This document shows, piece after piece, positions 7,186 to 15,458 of a stretch of DNA of 64,000 bases. Origin of the DNA: Paenibacillus qinlingensis (lineage in GTDB: Bacteria > Bacillota > Bacilli > Paenibacillales > NBRC-103111). Each line of letters opens with the position of its first letter. The stretch's first letter is position 1. The translations under genes and the position numbers were made by a program. The stretch covers positions 434,001-498,000 of the forward strand of contig NZ_JABMKY010000001.1 in NCBI RefSeq assembly GCF_013204845.1, read 5' to 3'. The notes under the pieces are model-generated. The model had not been told where the DNA came from, ran no database searches, and saw nothing but the letters and a program-made list of their open reading frames with translations.

Positions 7186-8154
7186 ATGACAAAGAAGTGG
7201 ATTACCCTAACAGCGATAACGGCAATTGGCCTAGTCTCGTTGACCGCATGTACAGACAACACACAAGTTAAAGAAGCATTTCAGCAATCCGTAAACAAAC
7301 AATCGGAATTAAAATCTTATACTTTCGATGGTAGCACGACTCTCGCGATCAGTGATGGTTTGATGAAATCAGCTAACCCTCTTACCAACGGGTTGTTAGC
7401 TTTGATCAGAGAAAGCACAATTACGTGGAAGGGCATTAGCCAAGTTGACCCCCTCCAATATCAATCCGACTTACGCGTGACACCGAAGGGATCTACATCC
7501 CCCATCGACATACCAATTCTCATTAAAGATAGCAAATTGTATTTTAATATGCCAGCCTTAAATAAGACAGGGGATGAGTTCTATGCGATAGATTTACAAA
7601 AAATGAGCAGCACAACGGCTAGTCCCCTTAAAGCTGACACATTGAAAAATACACCACAAGTTTCTACCGCGCTTACGAAATTGATTTTCGAAGGAATCGA
7701 TGCGAAGTGGTTTAAGCAGGCCAAAGACCCTATTAAACTAACTGACGGTTCTACAGCTAAATCGATTCAAGTTGATCTGACTACAAAAAATGCAAAAGAA
7801 ATCAACACGCAATTCCAAGCCAAGTTGCCAGAGTTCATTGGCACTTTACAAACAAATGGCTTGTTAACAGCCGACAAAGCAGAAGCACTCAAGAAAAATG
7901 GCATGGCTTCTATAGCGCTTAAAGCACCAAGCAGTATGAAGATCGCAATAGATGATCAAGGCTTTATTCGTGATCAGACGCTGGATATCACGTTCTCAGT
8001 GACACTAGATGGCAAAGTCCTCGACAATCACATTACACTTCATCAAACTACTGATGCCATTAATCAAGGTGCGCCTCTAACAAAAGAAATTCCTGCTAAA
8101 GTCAAGAGTTTTGATGATATTCTCAAGCTTTTAACACCGGCAGCAAAAAAATAG
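7186..8154 (+). CDS. Secreted lipoprotein of unknown function
   Basis: 322 residues with a lipoprotein signal (MTKKWITLTAITAIGLVSLTAC; lipobox SLTAC, Cys at 22), then a soluble extracellular domain. The segment pattern (SELKSYTFDGSTTLAI, IKDSKLYFNMPAL, DEFYAIDLQK, IAIDDQGFIRDQTLDITFSV) recalls the LppX/LolA-like or DUF6612-like lipoproteins, which fold as a half-barrel that may hold a lipid. I cannot assign a family firmly. It has its own promoter and terminator, so it is a single-gene unit. Confidence 0.75.
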   Translation: MTKKWITLTAITAIGLVSLTACTDNTQVKEAFQQSVNKQSELKSYTFDGSTTLAISDGLMKSANPLTNGLLALIRESTITWKGISQVDPLQYQSDLRVTPKGSTSPIDIPILIKDSKLYFNMPALNKTGDEFYAIDLQKMSSTTASPLKADTLKNTPQVSTALTKLIFEGIDAKWFKQAKDPIKLTDGSTAKSIQVDLTTKNAKEINTQFQAKLPEFIGTLQTNGLLTADKAEALKKNGMASIALKAPSSMKIAIDDQGFIRDQTLDITFSVTLDGKVLDNHITLHQTTDAINQGAPLTKEIPAKVKSFDDILKLLTPAAKK

Positions 8155-8164
8155 GAACAAGGTT

Positions 8165-8200
8165 AAATACTTACCTTTCCCCAAAGGTAAGTATTTTTTT
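8165..8200 (+). terminator. Terminator of the lipoprotein gene
   Basis: AAATACTTACCTTT pairs with AAAGGTAAGTATTT around CCCC and is followed by a T-run. Confidence 0.92.
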
Positions 8201-8254
8201 GTGCTTCATTTAATAGAAATATGATAATCTATTCATAGGGGGAGAATACCATCA

Positions 8255-9352
8255 ATGAATTCTAAAAAACTCACAGCCTTGCTGTTGTCCATTGTTTTGC
8301 TATTGCAACTCACTTTGCCTACTGGAGGCGCCTTGGCTGAAGAAATCAAATCATCTCAAGATGAAGCTAAGGAATTGCTGCAGAAAGGGCTCACTATTTT
8401 CGAAATCGATAAAGAGGTTGCTCGTCTTAACGAGCAGGATGCCAAAATAGGTGAGCAGATCAAACAGAATGAACAAGATATCGTTAAGCAAAACGGTAAT
8501 GTGGAAGCAACTCGCAAGCATGCTGGCAAAGTGCTTCGCGCGTACTATACAGGAGACCGAGATTCGATCTGGATGCTTCTCTTCGCGGCAAATTCCTTTA
8601 CCGATGTCTTGCGTATGTTCGAGTATTTACAGATGATTATCACGAATGACCATCGCTCACTAGCGAAGTTTACGGATTCCTTTCAGAAACTCACCAAGTT
8701 ACAAACGGAACTCGCGAATTCACGAACTGAGCTGCAAGTTACCAAAGATAAATTCCTACAACAGCGCGAGAGACTCGTTAAGCTTCAAGAAGAACTGGAC
8801 AAACAGCTTGCTGTCAGTGCACAAGCTCAGGTTATTGCATCCCAAATCAAAAGTTTGAATGATCAGTGGAAGCAAGAAGGCTTACCTTTGGCCAGAGATT
8901 ACTTAGACAATTTATCCATGGCTTTCCGCGAGTTACCCCAATTCTTGATGCAAGACAGCAAGTATATTAGCATGACATCAACAACACCAGTCATCAATCT
9001 CACAGATGCAGATTTTAATATCTATCTTCACTCCAAGAGTGAGCTTCTGAAAACGTTGAATTTTGAATTCAAAGATGGATCTATGGTCGCCACAGGCAAA
9101 AAGGGCGAATTGCAGATAGCCATACAAGGAAATTTCGTCCTTCTTACCAACGCTGAAAATTTGAATGAAATACGATTTGTTGTTGATAATCTTGAATTTA
9201 ACAACTTCAAGTTGCCTGATACGACCATTGCAGACTTTACGAAGGAATTTTCACTAGGTTTTGTACCGAAAAAAGTAGTGAGCTACCTCGATGTGATCAG
9301 TGTCGAAACCAAAAAAGGCGTGGCAGTTGTGAAACTCAAATTATCTCTGTAA
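8255..9352 (+). CDS. Secreted coiled-coil protein, PcsB/CwlO-like N-terminal region
   Basis: 365 residues with a signal peptide (MNSKKLTALLLSIVLLLQLTL, cleavage near ALAEE). Residues 45-110 form a heptad-rich coil (VARLNEQDAKIGEQIKQNEQD), then YYTGDRDSIWMLLFAANSF and VLRMFEYLQMIITNDHRSL. This resembles the coiled-coil domain of PcsB/CwlO/EnvC-type cell-wall hydrolase regulators. No NlpC/P60, CHAP or peptidase M23 domain follows; instead there is a 150-residue C-terminal domain of unknown type. It could be a regulator or binding partner of a hydrolase. AGGGGGAG lies about 11 bases before the ATG. It is followed by a 162-aa gene on the same strand. Confidence 0.75.
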   Translation: MNSKKLTALLLSIVLLLQLTLPTGGALAEEIKSSQDEAKELLQKGLTIFEIDKEVARLNEQDAKIGEQIKQNEQDIVKQNGNVEATRKHAGKVLRAYYTGDRDSIWMLLFAANSFTDVLRMFEYLQMIITNDHRSLAKFTDSFQKLTKLQTELANSRTELQVTKDKFLQQRERLVKLQEELDKQLAVSAQAQVIASQIKSLNDQWKQEGLPLARDYLDNLSMAFRELPQFLMQDSKYISMTSTTPVINLTDADFNIYLHSKSELLKTLNFEFKDGSMVATGKKGELQIAIQGNFVLLTNAENLNEIRFVVDNLEFNNFKLPDTTIADFTKEFSLGFVPKKVVSYLDVISVETKKGVAVVKLKLSL

Positions 9353-9393
9353 ACTAGTAGGGATCATGCATGGAAAAGTGAGGAACAACAAAA

Positions 9394-9882
9394 ATGGAAT
9401 CTAAAATTGGTCTTATGATGGATCTGCCCGACGGAAAAATACCTGGCTTCTATGCCCAAATCGTCAAAGCGCTTGCCGGCAAAGTCGAGTTATTCGATCG
9501 CGATAAAGAAATGCTGATTGTTAGCAATGAAGAGCAACAACGCGCTGCACTTGAAGTCATGGCCCATTTTAATATTGAAACCACACTAATGGAGCTTCGT
9601 TTGTTAGTTGAAGATGCAGAGTTGACGGATTTGTTCAGTGACTACGGGTTCACTAGTCGTGCAGAACATAACTATTTATACGATAAAATCGTGATCCCTT
9701 TCCGTTTTACTGCGAATAGTCCCTCTGTCGAAGTTGATCAAGCTGCCCTTCAGGTTGAAGAGCATCTCATCGCCCAGTACAAAGATGGCGGCCACGACGT
9801 GTACGTTGTTGATCGACAGCTCGAAGAACTCATGCACGGAATTGCCAAAGCTTATCGCTGCGGCATCGAAATCCTTCGATAA
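9394..9882 (+). CDS. Uncharacterised 162-residue cytoplasmic protein
   Basis: No signal peptide or membrane segment. An acidic soluble protein, beginning MESKIGLMMDLPDGKIPGFY, with no motif I recognise. It lies 41 bases after the coiled-coil secreted protein and before a strong terminator, so the two may form an operon. AAAGTGAGGA supplies the ribosome binding site. A role linked to its neighbour cannot be inferred from the sequence. Confidence 0.75.
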   Translation: MESKIGLMMDLPDGKIPGFYAQIVKALAGKVELFDRDKEMLIVSNEEQQRAALEVMAHFNIETTLMELRLLVEDAELTDLFSDYGFTSRAEHNYLYDKIVIPFRFTANSPSVEVDQAALQVEEHLIAQYKDGGHDVYVVDRQLEELMHGIAKAYRCGIEILR

Positions 9883-9888
9883 CGCAGC

Positions 9889-9919
9889 AAAAAGCCCACA
9901 TCGGCTGATGTGGGCTTTT
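9889..9919. terminator. Bidirectional terminator, 162-aa gene / ylaK
   Basis: AAAAAGCCCACATC pairs with GATGTGGGCTTTT around GGCT; suits both convergent genes. Confidence 0.92.
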
Positions 9920-9925
9920 CTCTAT

Positions 9926-11257
9926 TTAGAGCAAATCTGCTGCCAATTGAGCCAGATGCGAGCGTTCGCCGCGCTCCAGCGTGATATGTCCGCTTATACC
10001 TTCCTGTTTAAAGCGTTCTACCACATACGTAAGCCCATTACTGGATGCATCTAGGTACGGATGGTCAATTTGATCCGGATCACCGAGGAGAACGATTTTA
10101 CTGCCTTCCCCAACACGAGATACAATCGTTTTCACTTCGTGTTTAGAAAGGTTCTGCGCTTCATCGATAATAATAAATTGACCAGGTATGGAACGTCCAC
10201 GAATATACGTTAACGCCTCCACTTGAATACTGCCGAGACCGGCAAGTATTTTTTCAATATCGCCTGGTTTTTTAGTATCGAACAAGTATTCCAAATTATC
10301 ATAGATCGGCTGCATCCAAGGGCGCAGCTTTTCATCTTTTTCACCAGGCAGGTAACCAATATCCTTGCCCATCGGGACGACCGGACGAGCAATTAACAGT
10401 TTCTTATATTTGCGATCATCCTCAATTTTCATGAGCCCCGCAGCTAACGTAAGCAGCGTTTTACCTGTACCCGCTTTCCCAGTTAGGGTGACGAGCGGGA
10501 TATCGTCATTGAGCAAAAGCTCAAGAGCCATTCGCTGCTGCGCATTGCGCGCGGCAATTCCCCAGATGGGATCATTACTCATGTAAAGCGGCTCAAGTTT
10601 TTTGGCATCCGGTGTAACTTTGAGCAGTGCGGACTTGGAAGAGCCCAGCTCATCGCGCAGGATTACGAATTCGTGCGGATGCAGCATATAGCTCAAATTA
10701 AGTGAAGTCACGGTCAAGAAGCGATATGAATAAAACTCATCAATGATCGAAGGGTGAACAAAAAGCGTGATATACCCCGTATACATATCGGTTTGAGCCA
10801 CAATCCGATCTGTTAAGTAATCCTGTGCTGGGATTCCTAGTACATCCGCCTTAATTCGGACCAACGTATCTTTGCTAACAATAACAACAGGTCTAGTCAC
10901 ATCATTTTCTTGTTCTTCCAAATGGTAATTCAATGCAACCGCTAGAATACGATTGTCGTTCGTTAATTCAGCAAACGTATCTTGCAGCTTCGCAAAGCTG
11001 CGATGGTTAAGCTCCACTTTAATGCTGCCGCCATGTCCAAGTGTAATGCCGTCAGATAAATTGCCTTTGGCTCTTAATCCGTCTAGCAATCTCGAGACAT
11101 GTCTGGCATTGCGACCGATTTCATCCGCATTTCGTTTCTTAGAATCGATTTCTTCCAACACCACGGCGGGTATGACCACTTCATTATCTTCAAATGCGAA
11201 TAAAGCATTGGGGTCCTGAAGCAGTACATTGGTATCTAACACGTAAATTTTTTTCAT
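9926..11257 (-). CDS. ylaK: PIN-PhoH family ATPase/putative ribonuclease YlaK
   Basis: 443 residues from ATG 11257 (GGGAGGGG, 8-base spacing); a longer frame upstream lacks such a site. The N-terminal PIN nuclease domain (about residues 1-140) shows the first acidic residue in MKKIYVLDTNVLLQDP and further conserved acids. The C-terminal PhoH ATPase domain (about 235-440) has Walker A (TLTGKAGTGKTLLTL) and Walker B (FIIIDEAQNLSKHEVKT). PIN-PhoH proteins are thought to be RNA-unwinding and RNA-cleaving enzymes. The neighbour ylaJ is divergent; in B. subtilis ylaJ and ylaK also adjoin. A second PhoH protein without the PIN domain lies at 41579-42544. Confidence 0.9.
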   Translation of the reverse strand: MKKIYVLDTNVLLQDPNALFAFEDNEVVIPAVVLEEIDSKKRNADEIGRNARHVSRLLDGLRAKGNLSDGITLGHGGSIKVELNHRSFAKLQDTFAELTNDNRILAVALNYHLEEQENDVTRPVVIVSKDTLVRIKADVLGIPAQDYLTDRIVAQTDMYTGYITLFVHPSIIDEFYSYRFLTVTSLNLSYMLHPHEFVILRDELGSSKSALLKVTPDAKKLEPLYMSNDPIWGIAARNAQQRMALELLLNDDIPLVTLTGKAGTGKTLLTLAAGLMKIEDDRKYKKLLIARPVVPMGKDIGYLPGEKDEKLRPWMQPIYDNLEYLFDTKKPGDIEKILAGLGSIQVEALTYIRGRSIPGQFIIIDEAQNLSKHEVKTIVSRVGEGSKIVLLGDPDQIDHPYLDASSNGLTYVVERFKQEGISGHITLERGERSHLAQLAADLL

Positions 11258-11370
11258 TGGTGTGTCCCCTCCCAGATTTGGCGTTAGATCATTGGTTATA
11301 TTCATACATACAACCTAACTGTACAGGACAAACTAAACGCGAGATTCAAGGAAAGAAGGGAACGATTCTG

Positions 11371-11919
11371 GTGAGACTAATATACGTATGCGGACTGATA
11401 TTGATCCTCGCGGTAGGCTGCAGTCAAGCGCCGAAAAGTGGTGCCCCCTCTCAAGATACGAATCAAAAGCAAGTAAAAGTTCAACAAATTGCTCCGCAAA
11501 AGCTAGAAATCAAAGATTCTAAGGCGGTTGCAGCGCATTTGGAAAACCTAGCATTGGGTATCCCTCAGGTTGAAAGCGCACATTGCGTCGTCTTCGGCAA
11601 TACAGCTGTCGTCGGCATTAATATTAAGAAGGAGCTTGATCGAGCGAGAGTCGGAACCGTTAAATATTCGGTGGCCGAAGCACTCAAGAAGGATCCTTAT
11701 GGCGTGAATGCCATCGTTACAGCTGATATGGATTTAGATCAACGCTTACGCAACATCCGGGATAACATTCAAGCAGGAAGACCTATACAAGGCTTTGCAG
11801 AACAAATGGCTGATATCGTTGGTCGTGTGATGCCACAACTGCCACGTGATATCCGCAATGATCCAGATATCGATAACGCAGGTCCTAGTGGGGACAGCCC
11901 TCAGGTTCCAGCCCGATAA
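11371..11919 (+). CDS. ylaJ: YhcN/YlaJ-family sporulation lipoprotein
   Basis: 182 residues starting at GTG 11371, preceded by AAGAAGGGA. This start gives a proper lipoprotein signal (RLIYVCGLILILAVGC, Cys at 17). Earlier in-frame codons would place the signal internally and overlap the ylaK start. The YhcN/YlaJ domain is recognised from AAHLENLALGIPQVESAHCV, NTAVVGINIKKELD and KDPYGVNAIVTADMD. Family members are spore-associated lipoproteins affecting germination. It is divergent from ylaK with 113 bases between; no clear promoter was seen there, in keeping with a possible forespore sigma factor. Confidence 0.88.
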   Translation: MRLIYVCGLILILAVGCSQAPKSGAPSQDTNQKQVKVQQIAPQKLEIKDSKAVAAHLENLALGIPQVESAHCVVFGNTAVVGINIKKELDRARVGTVKYSVAEALKKDPYGVNAIVTADMDLDQRLRNIRDNIQAGRPIQGFAEQMADIVGRVMPQLPRDIRNDPDIDNAGPSGDSPQVPAR

Positions 11920-11934
11920 ATTGCTGAAGATGAC

Positions 11935-11972
11935 AAAAAGCCTGACTGCAGACGCAGATCTAGGCTTTTTTT
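11935..11972 (+). terminator. Terminator of ylaJ
   Basis: AAAAAGCCT-GA-CTGC pairs with GCAG-ATC-TAGGCTTTTTT around AGAC. The 3' end of the convergent 47-codon gene lies inside it. Confidence 0.85.
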
Positions 11973-12103
11973 ATCGCATCAAAAACTCGGCCGAGTGAAA
12001 ATTGGGCATCTCGGCTCTCACAAGCTTTCGCATATTCGGCTGTATTCATCATGTGGGCGCTATCTGTCCATTGCATCGGTGCAGCTGTTAGAAGTTCAGC
12101 CAT
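11960..12103 (-). CDS. Small 47-residue protein of unknown function
   Basis: A complete short gene: ATG at 12101-12103, stop TAG at 11960-11962. It begins MAELLTAAPMQWTDSAHMM and ends with a short basic tail (IKKA). The ribosome binding site AGTAGGAGG lies 10 bases upstream, and an extended -10 promoter element lies about 50 bases upstream. The product is soluble, with one Cys and no membrane segment. It resembles no family I know. The strong translation signals and the promoter argue for a real gene; whether it is conserved cannot be judged here. Its stop codon sits within the ylaJ terminator stem. Confidence 0.6.
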   Translation of the reverse strand: MAELLTAAPMQWTDSAHMMNTAEYAKACESRDAQFSLGRVFDAIKKA

Positions 12104-12151
12104 ATCGTTTGCGCCTCCTACTAGGTGGTTGAAAACGCTCCTTACACTTAC

Positions 12152-12160
12152 AGTATAGCA
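12152..12160 (-). promoter_or_regulatory. Extended -10 promoter of the 47-codon gene
   Basis: Minus strand TGC-TATACT, i.e. an extended -10 (TGnTATACT). The -35 region is poor, as is common with extended -10 promoters. Expected start near 12145. Confidence 0.55.
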
Positions 12161-12288
12161 TAGTGAGTGCCAAGCGTTCCACCATTATGTATCTATTTTC
12201 AAATCAACGGGCACTCCTTATTTGCCCAGATATATTTAAGTGTACGTTGATTTGTTAAAGTTATGTCCACGTTCCCAGCGTTACAGCA

Positions 12289-12582
12289 CTATTGATTATT
12301 GTAAATGGGATTCGAGTTGATATCATCCAACAGCTTCTCCGCACTCTCGCGATCGAAACAATGCTTGTGATACTCCCCTTCATGGTCATAGCCAATCCAT
12401 ATTTTCATCGGATCTTCGATCGGCAGCACTTCTAGATTACTAACTCCGTGATCTTCAACTATTATAAGTGCAAAAAAATCCAGCGTTTCCTTCGCCGCTT
12501 CATCCTCAGGACGAGCCTGGGACACAATATGCATTTGCAACCAATTGAAAAAAGCATCCCCTAGCTTCATTTCATCGTCCAT
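12289..12582 (-). CDS. Uncharacterised acidic 97-residue protein
   Basis: A small acidic soluble protein (MDDEMKLGDAFFNWLQM; ending NSNPIYNNQ) with no recognised motif. Its start overlaps the end of the upstream 145-aa gene by 11 bases and GAGAGG lies directly before it, so translation is probably coupled. ATG codons at residues 1 and 5 are both possible starts. It is the last gene before a 185-base gap with no further feature apart from the promoter of the 47-codon gene. Confidence 0.7.
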   Translation of the reverse strand: MDDEMKLGDAFFNWLQMHIVSQARPEDEAAKETLDFFALIIVEDHGVSNLEVLPIEDPMKIWIGYDHEGEYHKHCFDRESAEKLLDDINSNPIYNNQ

Positions 12583-13009
12583 CCTCTCTTAGTAGAACAA
12601 CATCATATCCAGCATCTAACCAATCCATCCATTGTTTGATCCAAATGCTATGCATCCTATAGCTAGTTTCCCGATGTTCATCCATTGCGATTAGCAAACC
12701 TTTCGCCTCTCGCTTAGTCAACAAACGGTCCAGAAAGGCTTCTGCGCAGTGCGATAGATAGAATGGCTCACCATTAAATACAAGGTTACCTTCATGCGTT
12801 AAATCTAATTCTACGAGGTCTGATCCACACATCTCTTCATCATCACTGAGCAGGAGGCTCGCTTTAAACATCTGGAGTAAGCGAGGATGTTGCTGGCCTG
12901 CTAGCTGGCGGAACGATTCGAATTCTGCGTCAGGCAGGCAGCTCATACGCTCAGCCCCCAACACGAGCGGCGAATAACTGAGAATAGGTGTTAACCAATA
13001 TCGCGTCAT
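12572..13009 (-). CDS. Uncharacterised 145-residue protein
   Basis: A soluble protein beginning MTRYWLTPILSYSPLVLG, with an acidic middle (LLLSDDEEMCGSDLVELDLTHEG) and no recognised domain. AGGAG lies about 10 bases before the ATG. It sits 21 bases downstream of the ylaH-like gene and overlaps the 97-aa gene, so the three form a probable operon in the position where B. subtilis has ylaI-ylaL. I see no similarity to those proteins that I can name. Confidence 0.7.
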   Translation of the reverse strand: MTRYWLTPILSYSPLVLGAERMSCLPDAEFESFRQLAGQQHPRLLQMFKASLLLSDDEEMCGSDLVELDLTHEGNLVFNGEPFYLSHCAEAFLDRLLTKREAKGLLIAMDEHRETSYRMHSIWIKQWMDWLDAGYDVVLLREDGR

Positions 13010-13030
13010 AAGGCATGGACTCCTTACTTG

Positions 13031-13315
13031 TTATGTCGGCCTTTTGCCGGTTCTTTTTTCAATAAAATAGCGGATTCTAACCATGAACATCAAAGAAATC
13101 GCTACAGCCAAGCAAAGTACAATGGGCAAGCCTACGATTTGGAATACGAGGAGCATCACGGAACCGATTGCTAACAACACATAGATTAGAGCTGCTTTAA
13201 GCACTGGCAGCTTGCGGGTACGAAACACTTTATTGTACACATAGGACATAAAAACAAAGATTAATAGATACGTAATCAAGAGGTGATTGGCAAACCATTC
13301 ATTCAGGGCAGTCAA
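13031..13315 (-). CDS. ylaH: YlaH-like small membrane protein
   Basis: About 94 residues with three hydrophobic segments (YLLIFVFMSYVYNKVF, AALIYVLLAIGSVMLLVFQ, VLCLAVAISLMFMV) and a basic C-terminus. Shape and position directly after typA (ylaG) match YlaH of Bacilli. I prefer the TTG at 13315, which follows TGGAG at a usable distance; the ATG at 13336 has no ribosome binding site and would add seven residues. Function unknown. Confidence 0.75.
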   Translation of the reverse strand: MTALNEWFANHLLITYLLIFVFMSYVYNKVFRTRKLPVLKAALIYVLLAIGSVMLLVFQIVGLPIVLCLAVAISLMFMVRIRYFIEKRTGKRPT

Positions 13316-13393
13316 CGAACATACACTCCATTTCATTAATAGGTTAAGTCATCCAATGTAAGTCATTCCTCATTATCCCTTAAAACGACAATA

Positions 13394-13437
13394 AAATAAA
13401 GGGAAATGCGGCTAGAAAGCCCACATTTCCCTTTATT
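13394..13437 (-). terminator. Terminator of typA
   Basis: Minus strand AATAAAGGGAAATG-GGCT pairs with AGCC-CATTTCCCTTTATT and is followed by a T-rich tail. It separates typA from the ylaH-like operon. Confidence 0.85.
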
Positions 13438-13452
13438 CGAATACTTTGTGAA

Positions 13453-15294
13453 TTAAACGTTAGCTTCCGCTGTTTTGCGGTGCTTCTCAGCACGCTCGCG
13501 CTCGCTCTTGTTCAGAATCTTTTTACGGATACGAACCGATTTAGGTGTAATTTCACAATACTCATCATCATTCAAGTACTCAAGAGCTTGCTCCAAAGAG
13601 TACGAGCGAGGTGTTTTCATTTTTACTGTTTCTTCTTTATTTGCGGAACGAATGTTGTTAACCGCTTTTTCTTTACAAATGTTAACGATGATATCATTGT
13701 CACGTGTATGCTCACCAACAACCATACCTTCGTAAACTTCTGTTTGCGGATGAACGAACAAGATACCGCGATCTTCGACAGAAAGAATTCCATATAATGT
13801 AGATACGCCGGATTCACTGGAAACGAGTACGCCTTCGTGACGTCCGCCAACGCCTGCTCCTTGGTATGGACCATAGCTGTCAAAAGCATGGTTCATAATT
13901 CCGTAGCCGCGAGTAAGCGTTAGGAAGTTCGTTCTGTAACCGATCAAACCGCGTGCTGGGATCTTGAACTCTAGACGAACGTTACCGCTGCCGTTGTTGA
14001 TCATGTTGACCATTTCGGCTTTACGAGAACCTAAGCTCTCCATAACGGAACCCATGCTGTCTTCTGGAACGTCGATGATCAAATGCTCAATCGGTTCCAT
14101 TTTTTGTCCGTCGATTTGACGAATGATAACTTCTGGTTTGGAAACTTGTAATTCAAAGCCTTCACGACGCATGTTTTCAATCAAAATACCTAAGTGAAGC
14201 TCACCGCGGCCCGATACTACGAAAGCGTCAGGGCTATCCGTATCTTCAACACGAAGGGAAACGTCTGTTTCAAGTTCTTTATAAAGACGCTCACGGATTT
14301 TACGGGAAGTAACCCATTTACCTTCACGACCCGCGAATGGCGAGTTGTTTACGATAAATGTCATTTGAAGCGTTGGCTCATCGATTTTCAAGACTGGCAA
14401 TGCTTCTGGGTTCGCAGGATCTGCTACCGTTTCACCAATGTTAATATCTTTGATACCTGCAATGGCAATGATGTCCCCTGCAGCTGCTTCTTCAATCTCA
14501 ATACGCTTCAAACCACTGAATCCAAAAAGCTTCTCGATTCTAGCTTGTTTTTGTCCGCCTTCACGAGTCATAACCGTAACAGTTTGACCTTGACGGATTT
14601 TACCGCGGTTCACACGGCCTACACCGATACGACCCAAGTACTCATTGTAATCCATCAATGTAACTAGGAATTGAAGAGGTTGCTCAACATCTTCCGTTGG
14701 AGCTGGAATGTGTTGTACGACTGTTTCATAGATAGCTTCCATGTTATCATCTTGTTTCTCTGGATCTAGACTTGAAGTCCCTTGCAATGCGGAAGCATAT
14801 ACAACGTGGAAATCAAGTTGCTCGTCAGTAGCACCAAGTTCAATGAACAAGTCTAGAACTTCATCAACAACTTCTTGTGGACGAGCGTTCGGACGGTCAA
14901 TTTTGTTTACAACAACAACTGGGGATAGGTTGCTCTCAAGCGCTTTACGTAGAACGAATTTCGTTTGTGGCATTGTACCTTCGAAAGCATCAACAACCAA
15001 CAATACGCCGTCTACCATTTTCATGATACGTTCAACTTCTCCGCCGAAGTCAGCATGCCCTGGTGTATCTACAATGTTAATCAAGTAATCTTTATAGTTA
15101 ATCGCCGTATTTTTGGCAAGGATGGTAATACCGCGCTCTCTCTCTAGATCATTGGAGTCCATCGCTCTTTCTTGAATAGCTTCGTTATCGCGGAATGTTC
15201 CGGATTGTTGAAGCAATTTATCTACGAGTGTTGTTTTACCGTGGTCAACGTGTGCGATAATGGCAATGTTGCGAATCTTGTCTCTTGCATGCAT
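13453..15294 (-). CDS. typA: Translational GTPase TypA/BipA
   Basis: 613 residues. Ribosome-associated GTPase acting in 50S assembly and adaptation to cold and stress. G-domain motifs are present in order: [16 protein letters not shown] (G1, residues 9-24), RGITI (G2), [11 protein letters not shown] (G3), NKIDRP (G4). The EF-G-like domains and the TypA-specific C-terminal domain follow ([21 protein letters not shown] region split across the end). The ATG at 15294 has GAGAGGG 10 bases upstream; the in-frame TTG three codons earlier is too close to it. It corresponds to B. subtilis ylaG. A hairpin lies in its leader and a terminator follows. Confidence 0.96.
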   Translation of the reverse strand: MHARDKIRNIAIIAHVDHGKTTLVDKLLQQSGTFRDNEAIQERAMDSNDLERERGITILAKNTAINYKDYLINIVDTPGHADFGGEVERIMKMVDGVLLVVDAFEGTMPQTKFVLRKALESNLSPVVVVNKIDRPNARPQEVVDEVLDLFIELGATDEQLDFHVVYASALQGTSSLDPEKQDDNMEAIYETVVQHIPAPTEDVEQPLQFLVTLMDYNEYLGRIGVGRVNRGKIRQGQTVTVMTREGGQKQARIEKLFGFSGLKRIEIEEAAAGDIIAIAGIKDINIGETVADPANPEALPVLKIDEPTLQMTFIVNNSPFAGREGKWVTSRKIRERLYKELETDVSLRVEDTDSPDAFVVSGRGELHLGILIENMRREGFELQVSKPEVIIRQIDGQKMEPIEHLIIDVPEDSMGSVMESLGSRKAEMVNMINNGSGNVRLEFKIPARGLIGYRTNFLTLTRGYGIMNHAFDSYGPYQGAGVGGRHEGVLVSSESGVSTLYGILSVEDRGILFVHPQTEVYEGMVVGEHTRDNDIIVNICKEKAVNNIRSANKEETVKMKTPRSYSLEQALEYLNDDEYCEITPKSVRIRKKILNKSERERAEKHRKTAEANV

Positions 15295-15342
15295 GAATGT
15301 CAAACCCTCTCTACCCTATAATTTTCGTCTCTGTTCATAAAA

Positions 15343-15371
15343 CAAGCGTCGGACATAAGCGCCGACGCTTG
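15343..15371 (-). promoter_or_regulatory. Hairpin in the typA leader
   Basis: CAAGCGTCGG pairs perfectly with CCGACGCTTG (10 bp, 9-base loop). On the transcript it is followed by TTTTATG, so it may act as a weak attenuator. It lies just downstream of the predicted typA start site. Confidence 0.6.
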
Positions 15372-15383
15372 ACATTTACCCTT

Positions 15384-15412
15384 AGTATACGCAGTTTCTC
15401 GACATTATGCAA
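15384..15412 (-). promoter_or_regulatory. Predicted sigma-A promoter of typA
   Basis: Minus strand TTGCAT (15407-15412), 17-bp spacer, TATACT (15384-15389). The leader of about 85 nt contains the 15343-15371 hairpin. Confidence 0.7.
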
Positions 15413-15458
15413 GACAAAAGGCACACTTAACAAAACTTTTAACTGGAAAGAAGCAAGT

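Noticed and set aside
14194-14667. 157-codon plus-strand frame inside typA
   Set aside because: Antisense shadow of a strongly conserved gene; aromatic and Cys-rich product without motifs.
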